Assembly (NCBI RefSeq): GCF_039962255.1
Contig: NZ_JAMPKY010000003.1
Location: 310,001-374,000 of the forward strand
From: Leptolyngbya subtilissima AS-A7
Lineage (GTDB): Bacteria > Cyanobacteriota > Cyanobacteriia > Phormidesmidales > Phormidesmidaceae
Direction of reading: 5' to 3'
DNA length: 64,000 nt
Positions 39,860-49,413 of this stretch are shown piece after piece. Position numbers and translations under genes: made by a program. How positions within the stretch are numbered: the first letter of the stretch is position 1; each line of letters starts with the position of its first letter. The notes below the pieces were generated by a model, which was given only the letters and a program-made list of their open reading frames with translations, was not told where the DNA came from and did no database searches.

Positions 39860-40639
39860 ATGCCCCTCTTCAACACCGTCACCATTCGCACCCCCGAGAG
39901 CGTTGAACTGGAGTTCGTGCTGGCGGGAGTGGGCAGTCGGGCCGTGGCACTCACCCTCGACTACCTCTGCTTGGGGGCAGGACTAACGGGGCTAGCCGTG
40001 GTCTACAGCTTTTTGCTGGTGCGGCTGCTGGCAATGGATACGCTGCTGACGATTCCGAGCGAGACCGTGCAGCTATGGATCACCGCGATCGCAGCGGTCC
40101 TCGCCTTTGCCCTTTACGTCGGCTACTTTGCCCTGTTCGAAACCTGGTGGTACGGCCAAACCCCCGGCAAGCGCTATGCCAAAATTCGGGTCATTCGTGA
40201 CGATGGCCAGCCCGAGCGATTGCCCCAGGCTACCCTGCGATCGCTGCTGCGCCCCATCGACGATATTCTCTTTGTCGGCTTCTTTTGCGTGTTGCTGAGC
40301 AAAACTGAGAAGCGAGTAGGCGACTGGCTGGCCGGCACTCTGGTCGTGCAGACCGACCCCGTGAGCAGTGGCGAGATTCAAGTGTCCGAGCGATCGCAGG
40401 CGATCGGCAAAGACCTGCTGGCCCTGATAGATATCACCCGTCTCTCCCCCGACGACTTTGCCACCGTGCGCGAGTTCCTGCAGCGACGACAGGCCATGAG
40501 CTCCAAGGCCAAAATCCTAGTCAGCGACCAGCTAGCCCGCCGCTTTAGAGATCAACTCGGTCTTGAGACTCTGCCAACTGAGATGACTGCCGACACCTTT
40601 TTAGAAGCCCTCTACTCTGCCTACCAACAAGGAAAGTGA
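39860..40639 (+). CDS. RDD-family membrane protein
   Basis: The 259-residue protein has an RDD domain (about 15-160). It begins MPLFNTVTIRTPESVELEFV, with the Arg in GVGSRAVALTLDYL and three membrane helices. Typical RDD blocks are TPGKRYAKIRVI and a reentrant LLRPIDDILFVG; EKRVGDWLAGTLVV follows. The C-terminal 90 residues are soluble and helical. RDD proteins are transport-like or ion-exchange membrane proteins of poorly defined role. Probably co-transcribed with the gene upstream, and functionally linked with SpoIIM. Confidence 0.9.
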   Translation: MPLFNTVTIRTPESVELEFVLAGVGSRAVALTLDYLCLGAGLTGLAVVYSFLLVRLLAMDTLLTIPSETVQLWITAIAAVLAFALYVGYFALFETWWYGQTPGKRYAKIRVIRDDGQPERLPQATLRSLLRPIDDILFVGFFCVLLSKTEKRVGDWLAGTLVVQTDPVSSGEIQVSERSQAIGKDLLALIDITRLSPDDFATVREFLQRRQAMSSKAKILVSDQLARRFRDQLGLETLPTEMTADTFLEALYSAYQQGK

Positions 40640-40674
40640 AGGAGTTAGGCGTAGCGTGTAAGGCTGAGGAATAT

Positions 40675-40735
40675 ACCCCTACTCCCTACCCATCTACCCT
40701 CTACCCTCCCACTCCCCACACCTCTTCCCAATCCT
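40675..40735. repeat. Pyrimidine-rich tract after the RDD gene
   Basis: About 60 bases of C/T-rich sequence (CCCTACTCCC, CTACCCTCTACCC, CACTCCCCAC words). It is similar to the tracts at 39815-39858, 9374-9462 and, on the other strand, 4728-4795. No hairpin. Confidence 0.5.
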
Positions 40736-40827
40736 TAGAAGCACCTTAAAGCTTAAGAAGCCCTGACAAAGTGGCTGTTATCATTCCCGGAAGACAACTT
40801 GTCAGTCATCTACCTCCGGGCTAGGTC

Positions 40828-41511
40828 ATGTTCTTCGACCCCATTTACATCCTGCTGGTTGCTATCCCTACAGCCATCCTCACCTTTTGGGCGCAGAGCA
40901 AGGTCAAAGGTACCTATCGCAAATATTCCCAAGTGCATTCCACCATGGGGATGACGGGAGCCCAAGTGGCTCAAACCATTCTGGTCAAAAAGGGCGTGCG
41001 CGATATCAAGGTTGAGCCTGTGGCTGGTGAACTCACCGATCACTACGATCCCCGCACCAAGGCCGTATGCCTTTCCGAAGGCATCTACGGGTCGGGTTCC
41101 TTAGCAGCGGCGGCGGTGGCGGCCCACGAGTGCGGCCATGTGCTGCAAGACGTGGAGGGCTATAAGTTTATGAACCTGCGGGCTGCCCTCGTGCCGGTGG
41201 TTAACCTAGGCTCTCGCATGGGGCCAATATTGATTATGGCGGGGCTGATTTTTAACATTCTCAATTTGGCCTGGCTAGGGGTAATTTTCTTTGCGACGGT
41301 GCTGTTGTTTCACATCGTTACCCTGCCGGTAGAGTTTGACGCTTCGCGTCGTGCCCTGCGGTTGGTCGATGAGTTGGGCATTCTTCAGGGTGAAGAGAAT
41401 AAAGGGGCGAGAGCCGTGCTCGGTGCCGCCGCTCTGACTTACGTAGCCACGGCGTTTACCGCGTTTCTCAATTTGCTTTACTACATCATTTTGATCAACC
41501 GCCGCCGCTAG
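40828..41511 (+). CDS. Zinc-dependent membrane protease (YugP-like)
   Basis: A 227-residue membrane protein of the neutral zinc metallopeptidase 2 family. It has an N-terminal helix, a soluble segment with VEPVAGELTDHYDPRTKAVC, the zinc motif AAHECGHVLQD (HExxH, about 98-108) and further membrane helices. LPVEFDASRRALRLVDE supplies a third acidic ligand. The protease acts at the membrane; the substrate is unknown. The upstream sequence has CTACCTCCGGGCTAGGTC before the ATG. It is the last of the membrane-protein genes in this part of the window. Confidence 0.9.
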   Translation: MFFDPIYILLVAIPTAILTFWAQSKVKGTYRKYSQVHSTMGMTGAQVAQTILVKKGVRDIKVEPVAGELTDHYDPRTKAVCLSEGIYGSGSLAAAAVAAHECGHVLQDVEGYKFMNLRAALVPVVNLGSRMGPILIMAGLIFNILNLAWLGVIFFATVLLFHIVTLPVEFDASRRALRLVDELGILQGEENKGARAVLGAAALTYVATAFTAFLNLLYYIILINRRR

Positions 41512-42015
41512 ATCCGTGCTGCCATAGCCACTTGAGCTTCCACCACCAAATTTCACGCGGGCATGGTCGAGATCACGGGCAGGGGTAGCTTGAGGTGAGG
41601 GTGGGGCGATAGGAAATCGCACGGTGTTGCTGATTCTGGCTCATGAAGGTACTCTCCTCAGCGGGCCAAAAAGTATTCCATTAATTTTTGATGGCTCCAA
41701 AAGCGATCGCTCGCAACCGATAGAATGTGGCCTAGTCAGCGATCGCGACGATCAAGGGCTATCCTCAATGCGCTCTAAGAGGCGATTCACCGGGGCAAAC
41801 AGCATGGCCTGTGGTGAATCGGCCCAAGCAGATGGTTTATCCTAGACCAAGGCCGCTTCAATGGCAGGGCCATGCAGCAACCAACCTCAGGATGGTGCTG
41901 TAAGTCTGAACCGCAGGCGGTTGAGAGCCTGCTGCTGTCCCGATTTTGGGCAGCGATCGCCCACTGGTGGCCCATCTAGCGGGCTAACCTTACCCTTACC
42001 CAGAATCAGGTGCCC
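41512..42015. other. Intergenic region with possible gene remnant
   Basis: About 500 bases. On the minus strand a good ribosome site (GAGGAG) is followed by an ATG near 41643 that opens only 23 codons. Another frame overlapping it (ending ...VKFGGGSSSGYGS near 41520) has a protein-like pattern, so this might be a frameshifted small gene. The rest (41690-42000) has two HIP1 sites and G/C-rich runs but no gene or RNA I can support. Confidence 0.3.
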
Positions 42016-42936
42016 ATGAAAATTGCAATTACTGGAGCCACGGGTTTCGTCGGCAGCCGTCTGGTAGAACGGCTCCAGGCCGATGGCCACACGGTGGTGG
42101 TGCTCACCCGCAGCATCGACCATGGCCGCCGGGTATTTCCTCAAGCCGCCTTCCCCAAGGTGGAAGTGGTAGCCTATAGCCCTCTGGAGTCAGGAAATTG
42201 GCAAACGAACATACTCTCGGGCTGCGATGGCGTGGTCAACCTGGCTGGGGCCCCAATCTCAGAGCGCTGGAGCGATGAGCACAAGCAGGCGATTTTAGCT
42301 AGTCGCAAGGTGGGCACCGAAAAGCTAGTCGAGGCCCTAGCTAAGGCCGATCCCAAACCCAGCGTGTGGGTAAATGCTTCGGCCATTGGCTACTACGGCA
42401 CCAGCGAAAGCACCACCTTTGACGAAACCAGCACCCCCATCGAAAATGACTTTCTCTCCCAAGTGTGCCAGGCCTGGGAAGGGGCGGCTCAGTCGGTTAA
42501 AGACTACGGCACTCGTCTAGTCATTTTACGCTTTGGCATTGTGCTGGGTATGGGCGGAGCGGTGGCCAAAATGCTCACCCCCTTTCGCATGTTTGCCGGT
42601 GGGCCGATCGGCAGCGGTCGCCAGTGGTTTTCGTGGATTCACCGCGACGATCTGGTGAGTCTGATTGTGAAAGCGCTCAACGATCCCCAAATGGAAGGAA
42701 TTTATAACGCTACCGCCCCCAACCCAGTGCGCATGGCCGAGTTCTGCAAAACCCTGGGTAAAGTTCTCAATCGCCCTTCTTGGCTACCAGTGCCTGACTT
42801 CGTTCTAGAAGCCATTCTGGGCGACGGGGCCCAGGTAGTGCTAGAAGGGCAGCAGGTCTTACCTAAGCGCACCGAGGCCAGCGGATTTACCTACCACTAC
42901 GCCCAGGTTAAAGACGCCCTGGACGAGATTGTTTAA
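42016..42936 (+). CDS. NAD(P)-dependent epimerase of the TIGR01777 family
   Basis: The 306-residue protein begins MKIAITGATGFVGSRLVERL, a Rossmann nucleotide-binding fold of the extended short-chain dehydrogenase class. Family blocks are NLAGAPISERWSDEHKQAIL, INGS-like VNASAIGYYG (active-site region) and GSGRQWFSWIHRDDLVSLIV. The C-terminal segment near WLPVPDFVLEAILGDGAQVV is also typical. Cyanobacterial members have been linked to thylakoid membrane integrity and to cell division; the substrate is not known. The ATG at 42016 is chosen over the GTG at 42010. pdxH follows 35 bases later, probably in the same transcript. Confidence 0.92.
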   Translation: MKIAITGATGFVGSRLVERLQADGHTVVVLTRSIDHGRRVFPQAAFPKVEVVAYSPLESGNWQTNILSGCDGVVNLAGAPISERWSDEHKQAILASRKVGTEKLVEALAKADPKPSVWVNASAIGYYGTSESTTFDETSTPIENDFLSQVCQAWEGAAQSVKDYGTRLVILRFGIVLGMGGAVAKMLTPFRMFAGGPIGSGRQWFSWIHRDDLVSLIVKALNDPQMEGIYNATAPNPVRMAEFCKTLGKVLNRPSWLPVPDFVLEAILGDGAQVVLEGQQVLPKRTEASGFTYHYAQVKDALDEIV

Positions 42937-42971
42937 GTCAGAAATTTAAAGTTCAAAACCCCAACCATTCC

Positions 42972-43607
42972 ATGGATATCGGTGAACTGCGCCGTGACTA
43001 TAGTCAGCGGGGATTAGACCTCCCTGATCTCAACCCCGACCCCTTTGCCCAATTTGAGCTGTGGTTTCAGCAGGCCCGTGAGGCTGAGTTATTAGAGCCC
43101 AATGCGCTGGTGCTGTCTACGGTGTCTCCAGCAGGGGCTCCCTACCAGCGCACCGTACTGCTCAAATATTTCGATCGCGACGGCTTTGTCTTCTTTACCA
43201 ACTACGGCAGCCGCAAGGCGCAGCACATAGCTGAGAATGCCCAGGTTTCAATGCTGTTCCCGTGGTATTCCTTGGAGCGGCAGCTGACGATCGCCGGCCC
43301 CGCCAGCAAAATTTCGGCGGCAGAGTCGCTGCGCTACTTTTCGTCGCGCCCCCGGGGTAGTCAGCTGGGGGCTTGGGTATCGCAGCAGAGCAGCGTGATC
43401 GCCTCACGGCAGATGCTAGAGATGCAGTTTGAGAAGATGAAGGAAAAGTTTCTCAATCAGGAAGTACCCCTACCCGACTTTTGGGGGGGATACCGGGTCA
43501 AGCCCACCAGCTTTGAGTTTTGGCAGGGGCGACCCAGCCGCCTCCACGACCGATTCTTGTATAGCTGGCAGGAGGATGAGTGGGCGATCGCCCGGCTCTC
43601 TCCCTAG
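42972..43607 (+). CDS. pdxH: Pyridoxamine 5'-phosphate oxidase
   Basis: The FMN enzyme makes pyridoxal 5'-phosphate from the pyridoxine or pyridoxamine phosphates. The 211 residues show family blocks PYQRTVLLKYFDRDGFVFFT, NYGSRKAQHIAENAQVSMLF, SLERQLTIAGPASKIS and the C-terminal GYRVKPTSFEFWQGRPSRLH then DRFLY, which binds substrate and FMN. It is a cytosolic homodimer with no signs of truncation. It converges with the Uma2 gene: the two stop codons share the four bases CTAG at 43604-43607. Confidence 0.95.
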   Translation: MDIGELRRDYSQRGLDLPDLNPDPFAQFELWFQQAREAELLEPNALVLSTVSPAGAPYQRTVLLKYFDRDGFVFFTNYGSRKAQHIAENAQVSMLFPWYSLERQLTIAGPASKISAAESLRYFSSRPRGSQLGAWVSQQSSVIASRQMLEMQFEKMKEKFLNQEVPLPDFWGGYRVKPTSFEFWQGRPSRLHDRFLYSWQEDEWAIARLSP

Positions 43608-44107
43608 ACCAACAGGCTAAAATCCACTCGCTCATAGATATCCATCATGGGCAGGCGGGCATCGGTAATCGCCAGCTCTACCACTGAGTCGAGCCCGCTC
43701 TGAGCCGTCATGCCCCAAAGGTGTTCCTCGGCGCGATAAAACTGCTCCACCCGGGCCTCAGTCTGGTGCACAAACAGGTAGGCTTGCAGGTAAGGAATCG
43801 CCCGGCAGTGGCGAAACATGCGGCTGCGCTCGGGCAACGTGGCAGCTTCTGGATCGTAACTCGGGGTCGGCCCTGCTAGGATTTCGAAGATGACGCAGGG
43901 GTTGAGCAATCTATCAGCCTGACCATTGTGGAGCAGAGGTTCGCCAGCCACCACCAGCAGATCGGGGTAAATCCCTTTACCTTGCTCTGGCAGCCAAACT
44001 TGTACTCCGCGGGGCAGCACCTCGTAGAGGCTGTGGCCACAGGTAACATCCATCAGGCGCATAAGATTGCGTAAAATGCGCCCCTGGTTCACTGAACTGT
44101 CACTCAT
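43604..44107 (-). CDS. Uma2-family (DUF820) putative nuclease
   Basis: A 167-residue protein of the very numerous cyanobacterial Uma2 family, which has a PD-(D/E)xK restriction-endonuclease-like fold. Typical motifs are YPDLLVVAGEPLL (the Asp) and NPCVIFEILAG (ExL), followed by LPERSRMFRHCRAIPYLQAY. Many copies per genome are usual and functions are largely unknown. Its ATG lies inside the last codons of tldD (8-base overlap), suggesting translational coupling. Convergent with pdxH, sharing stop-codon bases. Confidence 0.88.
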   Translation of the reverse strand: MSDSSVNQGRILRNLMRLMDVTCGHSLYEVLPRGVQVWLPEQGKGIYPDLLVVAGEPLLHNGQADRLLNPCVIFEILAGPTPSYDPEAATLPERSRMFRHCRAIPYLQAYLFVHQTEARVEQFYRAEEHLWGMTAQSGLDSVVELAITDARLPMMDIYERVDFSLLV

Positions 44108-45515
44108 CCTCGTCTTCAGCCTCGCCCCCTACCACCACATTGCGAATGCGTAAGCTGGGGCCTCCACAGCCTACGGGCAGCCCATTCTGCCCACCCTTGC
44201 CGCAGCCCCCCGACTCATCCCAATAGAAGTCGTCGCCGATCGCTTCAATATCGGCCAGGGTGCGAAACACATTGCCCGATAGGGTAACATCGCGCACGGG
44301 CTCCGCCAGCTTACCGTTGCGAATCATCCAGGCTTCCCCGGCGGTAAAGGTAAACATTTCGCCATTGGTCATGCCCTCCAGCCAGTTGCGGGCATAGACG
44401 CCTTCTTTAATGTCAGCAAACAGGTCATCAACTGGAGTGGTGCCCCGCTCAATCCAGGTGTTGGTCATGCGTACCAGGGGCGAGTAGTGATAGTTGAGGC
44501 AGCGGGCATTGCCCGTGGGCTGCTCACCCAGCTTACCCGCCGTTTCGCGGGAGTGCAGTCGCCCTACCAAAACGCCATTTTCAATTAGCTGAGTAGTGGT
44601 GGCGGGGGTACCCTCGTCGTCGTAAAAATAGCTGCCCCGGTGGCCCTGGGGAGCAGCGCCATCAAAAATTTGCAGGCTGTCGGGGCCAAACCGCCGGCCC
44701 AAACTCATTGACTCCAGCAGATCAGGGTTTTCGTAGGCCATATCGGCTTCTGACAGGTGACCAAAGGCCTCGTGAACAAACAGTCCGGTCAAAATTGGGT
44801 CGATCACCACATCGTAGGCGGCGCCCCGCACAGATGGTAGATCCAGCGCCGCAACTGCCCGTTGGGCGGCTCCCCTGACTTGACCATCCAGATCCTCTAA
44901 ATCTTCGTAAGCCTTACGCGAGCCAGTGGTTTCACGCCCGGTCTGTACAGTGTTGCCGTCGCGGGCGGTGGCGGCAAAGCGCATTTCCATATCTGACCAG
45001 GCCTGATCGATCAGAGTGCCTTCGGAGGTAGCTAGGAGCACCCGTTGAGCTACATCGTTGTAGCGTACAGACGTGGTAGCGATCCGGCTGTCGATGCTCT
45101 GGAGCAGGTCAGCATAGTGATTGCACAGGGCCTTTTTGCGGGCTAGGGAAATTTGGCGTGGGTCGGTGCCGGTAAGAGGCAATTGGCGGGTGATTTGTAC
45201 GGGGTCTACGGGGGCCAGCAGGGTTTCGTCATGGCCGACTAGGCGAGCGGCAGCGATCGCGGCTTCGACGCAGGGGGCCAAGCTCTCTAGATCATTGAAG
45301 CTAGCAAAGCCCCAGCCCCCCCGGTAGCAGGCTCGCACATGTCCTCCGATCGCGATCGCCTCGCTGAGGGTTTCTGCCTGCCCACCCCGCAAAAAAATGT
45401 CGGTGCCCTCCGACTGCTCTAAGCGAATGGCCAAATAGTCTACGCGGGGACCCCAACGATCGCATAACTCCTGCACCCGAGTCTTTGCCTGGTCAATCGC
45501 TTCTACCATATCCAT
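44100..45515 (-). CDS. tldD: TldD-family metalloprotease
   Basis: The zinc protease TldD works with TldE (PmbA) to degrade unfolded peptides and mature some peptides. The zinc motif is HEAFGH (HExxxH) in TGLFVHEAFGHLSEADMAYE. Further blocks are the tight LGRRFGPDSLQIFDGAAP and the C-terminal GCGKGGQNGLPVGCGGPSLR. The start is placed at the Met at 45515 (471 residues). The longer frame from 45575 would run into the promoter of the divergent DUF3611 gene and adds a non-family leader. No tldE gene is in the window. Its last codons overlap the Uma2 start. Confidence 0.92.
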   Translation of the reverse strand: MDMVEAIDQAKTRVQELCDRWGPRVDYLAIRLEQSEGTDIFLRGGQAETLSEAIAIGGHVRACYRGGWGFASFNDLESLAPCVEAAIAAARLVGHDETLLAPVDPVQITRQLPLTGTDPRQISLARKKALCNHYADLLQSIDSRIATTSVRYNDVAQRVLLATSEGTLIDQAWSDMEMRFAATARDGNTVQTGRETTGSRKAYEDLEDLDGQVRGAAQRAVAALDLPSVRGAAYDVVIDPILTGLFVHEAFGHLSEADMAYENPDLLESMSLGRRFGPDSLQIFDGAAPQGHRGSYFYDDEGTPATTTQLIENGVLVGRLHSRETAGKLGEQPTGNARCLNYHYSPLVRMTNTWIERGTTPVDDLFADIKEGVYARNWLEGMTNGEMFTFTAGEAWMIRNGKLAEPVRDVTLSGNVFRTLADIEAIGDDFYWDESGGCGKGGQNGLPVGCGGPSLRIRNVVVGGEAEDEDE

Positions 45516-45579
45516 GCCCCCAAGCCTTTCCCCAAATGTATCATTCAGAAGACCCTGTCCCCAGGCTAGAATCACAGGT

Positions 45580-46928
<1,349 letters not shown>

Positions 46929-47036
46929 TTAGCAAAACGTGCCCATTGTTTTTATCACGAAATGGGGCTATGCGGGAGTAGATACTTGGGCATCAGATAG
47001 ACTAAAAGCTGCAGCTCTCAACGGTGTAGTATTCGG

Positions 47037-47615
47037 TTAGTTAAGACCGACTCTAGGATTATCACATTCGGTGTTGTTGGCAGTTTTGAGACTACCCAGC
47101 AAGTTAGCCACGATTACACACTGCTGGATTGTGCCTGGCCCGCCGCTGATGGTAATGACAAAGGGTAGGCTATTTCTATCAGTAGGTAATCCCTGGTGGT
47201 TAAAGGCAATAGTGTTTACTGTAGTGTCTCTAGTGCCGTTGGGCAGTACCCTGTAAGCTGTCAGCGCAATCTGCCCTGTTTTGTTAGCTTCTCCCCCAAG
47301 CACCTGTTCTTTGCCGTTAAATACCGCGTTGCCAGTACTAAAGTCTAACGAGCCAATTCTAAGGGTGGGATTAGGCGCAGTAGTCACAACCTGTATCTGT
47401 CTAGCCTGCCGCAGCTGTATAGCGTCTTGCTGAGCAGTTTTAACCGCCTGAATAACATCGCTACGTACAGCGATCGCCCTCTGGCGGTTTGAAAAGGCAA
47501 ACCAGCTCGGTGCCGCAATACCAGCTAGCACCCCAGCAATAACAATAACCACCAGCAGCTCAATCAGGGTAAACCCCACTTCAGACTGTTTGGCTAGTGT
47601 GCGCAGGCGTTTCAT
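47037..47615 (-). CDS. hpsD: Hormogonium polysaccharide pseudopilin HpsD
   Basis: A type IV pilin-like protein of 192 residues. Its leader MKRLRTLAKQSEVG precedes FTLIELLVVIVIAGVLAGIA, a classic prepilin-peptidase cleavage site (G before F, E at +5) and N-terminal helix. A GspH-like globular domain with two distal Cys (QQCVIVA, NTECDNP) follows. The Met at 47615 (GGGAG upstream) is preferred over one at 47642. It is the last of four hps genes here. With HpsB and HpsC it probably forms the pseudopilus used for secreting hormogonium polysaccharide. Confidence 0.88.
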   Translation of the reverse strand: MKRLRTLAKQSEVGFTLIELLVVIVIAGVLAGIAAPSWFAFSNRQRAIAVRSDVIQAVKTAQQDAIQLRQARQIQVVTTAPNPTLRIGSLDFSTGNAVFNGKEQVLGGEANKTGQIALTAYRVLPNGTRDTTVNTIAFNHQGLPTDRNSLPFVITISGGPGTIQQCVIVANLLGSLKTANNTECDNPRVGLN

Positions 47616-47673
47616 AGCAGCTCCCAAAGTAAAACAACTCAACTCAAACTAACCTTGAACTGCACCTTACCAA

Positions 47674-48645
47674 CTACAACCCAGGCTGCTTATCGATAAC
47701 ACCCCGAATTAGCACTTCAGACTTTAGAGTAGGCAATCGCCCGGCTTGGGAAAATGATCCAAGAGCCGAACTTTCGGTGGCGGTATTGCCTCGCAAAAAT
47801 ACGATTAGCGTTTGGTTACTGCCAACGGCTAAGCCAGTGTTGTTGTCAATCTCTGTGGTACCTTGCAGTACACACGCATAGAAATTATTAGCATTGGCCG
47901 GAGTTTGCAAATAGCCTGTTGGGCAAAGGCCAGTAGTCGCTTCGTTTGGATCAGTGTTGTCTACAAAGTCGGTAAGCACCGCCAGGTTGCGAGGGGTAGT
48001 TCCTGTTCCTTTGGTCCAGTTTGCAAAAGTATTGGTGCTGCCCGTCGGTTCTGCATAGCCCGGTGTGATAGTTAGGTTGGACAACCCAGTTGCCGTGTAT
48101 TTAGGCAGCTCGTAGCGCACAATTCTAGACTTGCCACCCCAAATGTCGTTGCCAGTGTTTTGCTGTTGGGCATAAATCACAAGGGTGTAATAGCCCTGGC
48201 GAAGTCGTAGAGTATTGCACTCGTTGAGTTTGACCCCTGAAAAGGCTGCAGAACATGCTGTGTTGAAAAAGGTTCGAACGCCAGCATTAGTTGGATCTAG
48301 TGGGTCTAGCCGCCAAAAGGCGAGCACTGGCACTTCGCCACCGTTGGGAAACCCATTGAGTTGGCCAAGTACCGCAGCAGGAGTTGAGTAAATATAGACA
48401 GCCTCACCAGCGTCGCGAGTAATGTAGTCGATCGCGCGACGCATGTCCTGCTGAGTTTGAGTCAGTATTTCTTCACGGCGGTTGATTCTCAGCATCTCAA
48501 CCACTAAATACAGCATGGTGCCAACGATGAGCGACCCAACCACGATCGCAACCAGCAGCTCAATTAGAGTAAAGCCCCGCCGACTAGTTTGTTTAGCTCG
48601 TAGCAGCCAAGCCAGCATAAAATTCATATCGGCTTTGTTAGCCAT
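47674..48645 (-). CDS. hpsC: Hormogonium polysaccharide pseudopilin HpsC
   Basis: A 323-residue PilW/GspJ-like pseudopilin. The leader (1-23) ends in RRG before FTLIELLVAIVVGSLIVGTM. A long globular domain follows with paired Cys (NTACSAAF, KLNECNTL and further C-terminal ones). ATG with GAGGGTG upstream. It is 38 bases downstream of hpsB and 31 bases upstream of the longest hpsD frame, so the genes are probably co-transcribed. The assignment rests on gene order plus size; it is needed for hormogonium motility in Nostoc punctiforme. Confidence 0.86.
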   Translation of the reverse strand: MANKADMNFMLAWLLRAKQTSRRGFTLIELLVAIVVGSLIVGTMLYLVVEMLRINRREEILTQTQQDMRRAIDYITRDAGEAVYIYSTPAAVLGQLNGFPNGGEVPVLAFWRLDPLDPTNAGVRTFFNTACSAAFSGVKLNECNTLRLRQGYYTLVIYAQQQNTGNDIWGGKSRIVRYELPKYTATGLSNLTITPGYAEPTGSTNTFANWTKGTGTTPRNLAVLTDFVDNTDPNEATTGLCPTGYLQTPANANNFYACVLQGTTEIDNNTGLAVGSNQTLIVFLRGNTATESSALGSFSQAGRLPTLKSEVLIRGVIDKQPGL

Positions 48646-48683
48646 AGGGTGTCACCCTCAAGAGATGATTGTAGATCGCACAG

Positions 48684-49370
48684 TTAGTTGCAGCCGGTAG
48701 GTACCGAAGCCGCAGTATCGAGATGCTTAATGTATTGACAGAGAGAACTAGCCCCGTCACCCACAGTGACATTCGTGTAAAGAGCAACTAGAGGGCGTCG
48801 GCCCCGCTGCCCTGCACCATCAACCATGCGTAGAGCAGCGGGGTCTTTAGATAAGTTGCCGCTGCCCGTCAACACAGCTTCGTAGTCGTACACCCGCACG
48901 CCCATGCCAAAGGTAACGGGTACACTGCCGACAAATCGACCTGGGGTACGGTAGGTCTGCACGGCAAACTGGTTGCCGTTGAGGCTAGCTGCACGGGTCT
49001 GAAAGGCCGTAGTGGGGGCAGCCACAGGGGCACCGTAGGTTGGCCCTGCTACCTCGGCCACCCTACTGTCTGGGTTAGCACCGGCGATGGGAGTAGAGGG
49101 CGGCAGGTTGCTGTCATTGGCCTCGGCGCGCTCGACGAGTAGGCGCACCCGATCAATTTCAGACTGGGCTAGCTCTAGGGCCTGCTCTGCCTTTTGGCTC
49201 TGTACCCGAGTGGCTACCGAAATAACCAGGGCAGGAGCAATGGCGCTGCTGACCAAACCCACGACAATAATGGCGACTAGACATTCAATCAGGGTGAGAC
49301 CCTGCTGCCCTTGGGCTGGGGAGCGCCCCCCAGCCCAGTAAAGATGGCGTTTGAGTCGATTGGTAATCAC
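48684..49370 (-). CDS. hpsB: Hormogonium polysaccharide pseudopilin HpsB
   Basis: A 228-residue GspI/PilV-like pseudopilin. The 23-residue leader ends QQG before LTLIECLVAIIVVGLVSSAI, keeping Glu at +5. The globular part ends with two Cys (SSLCQYIKHL and TGCN). It starts with GTG at 49370, preceded by AGGAGG about ten bases upstream. It lies between hpsA and hpsC, as in known hps loci. Processed by prepilin peptidase; acts at the cell envelope. Confidence 0.86.
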   Translation of the reverse strand: MITNRLKRHLYWAGGRSPAQGQQGLTLIECLVAIIVVGLVSSAIAPALVISVATRVQSQKAEQALELAQSEIDRVRLLVERAEANDSNLPPSTPIAGANPDSRVAEVAGPTYGAPVAAPTTAFQTRAASLNGNQFAVQTYRTPGRFVGSVPVTFGMGVRVYDYEAVLTGSGNLSKDPAALRMVDGAGQRGRRPLVALYTNVTVGDGASSLCQYIKHLDTAASVPTGCN

Positions 49371-49413
49371 GGTGTGCGGCCTCCTGGTGTCACAGTGCGG
49401 GTGCAGTTGTTAG

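Noticed and set aside
41275-41622. Minus-strand frame of 115 codons overlapping the zinc protease
   Set aside because: More than half is antisense to a clear protease gene; only the part before 41512 could be a remnant of something else.
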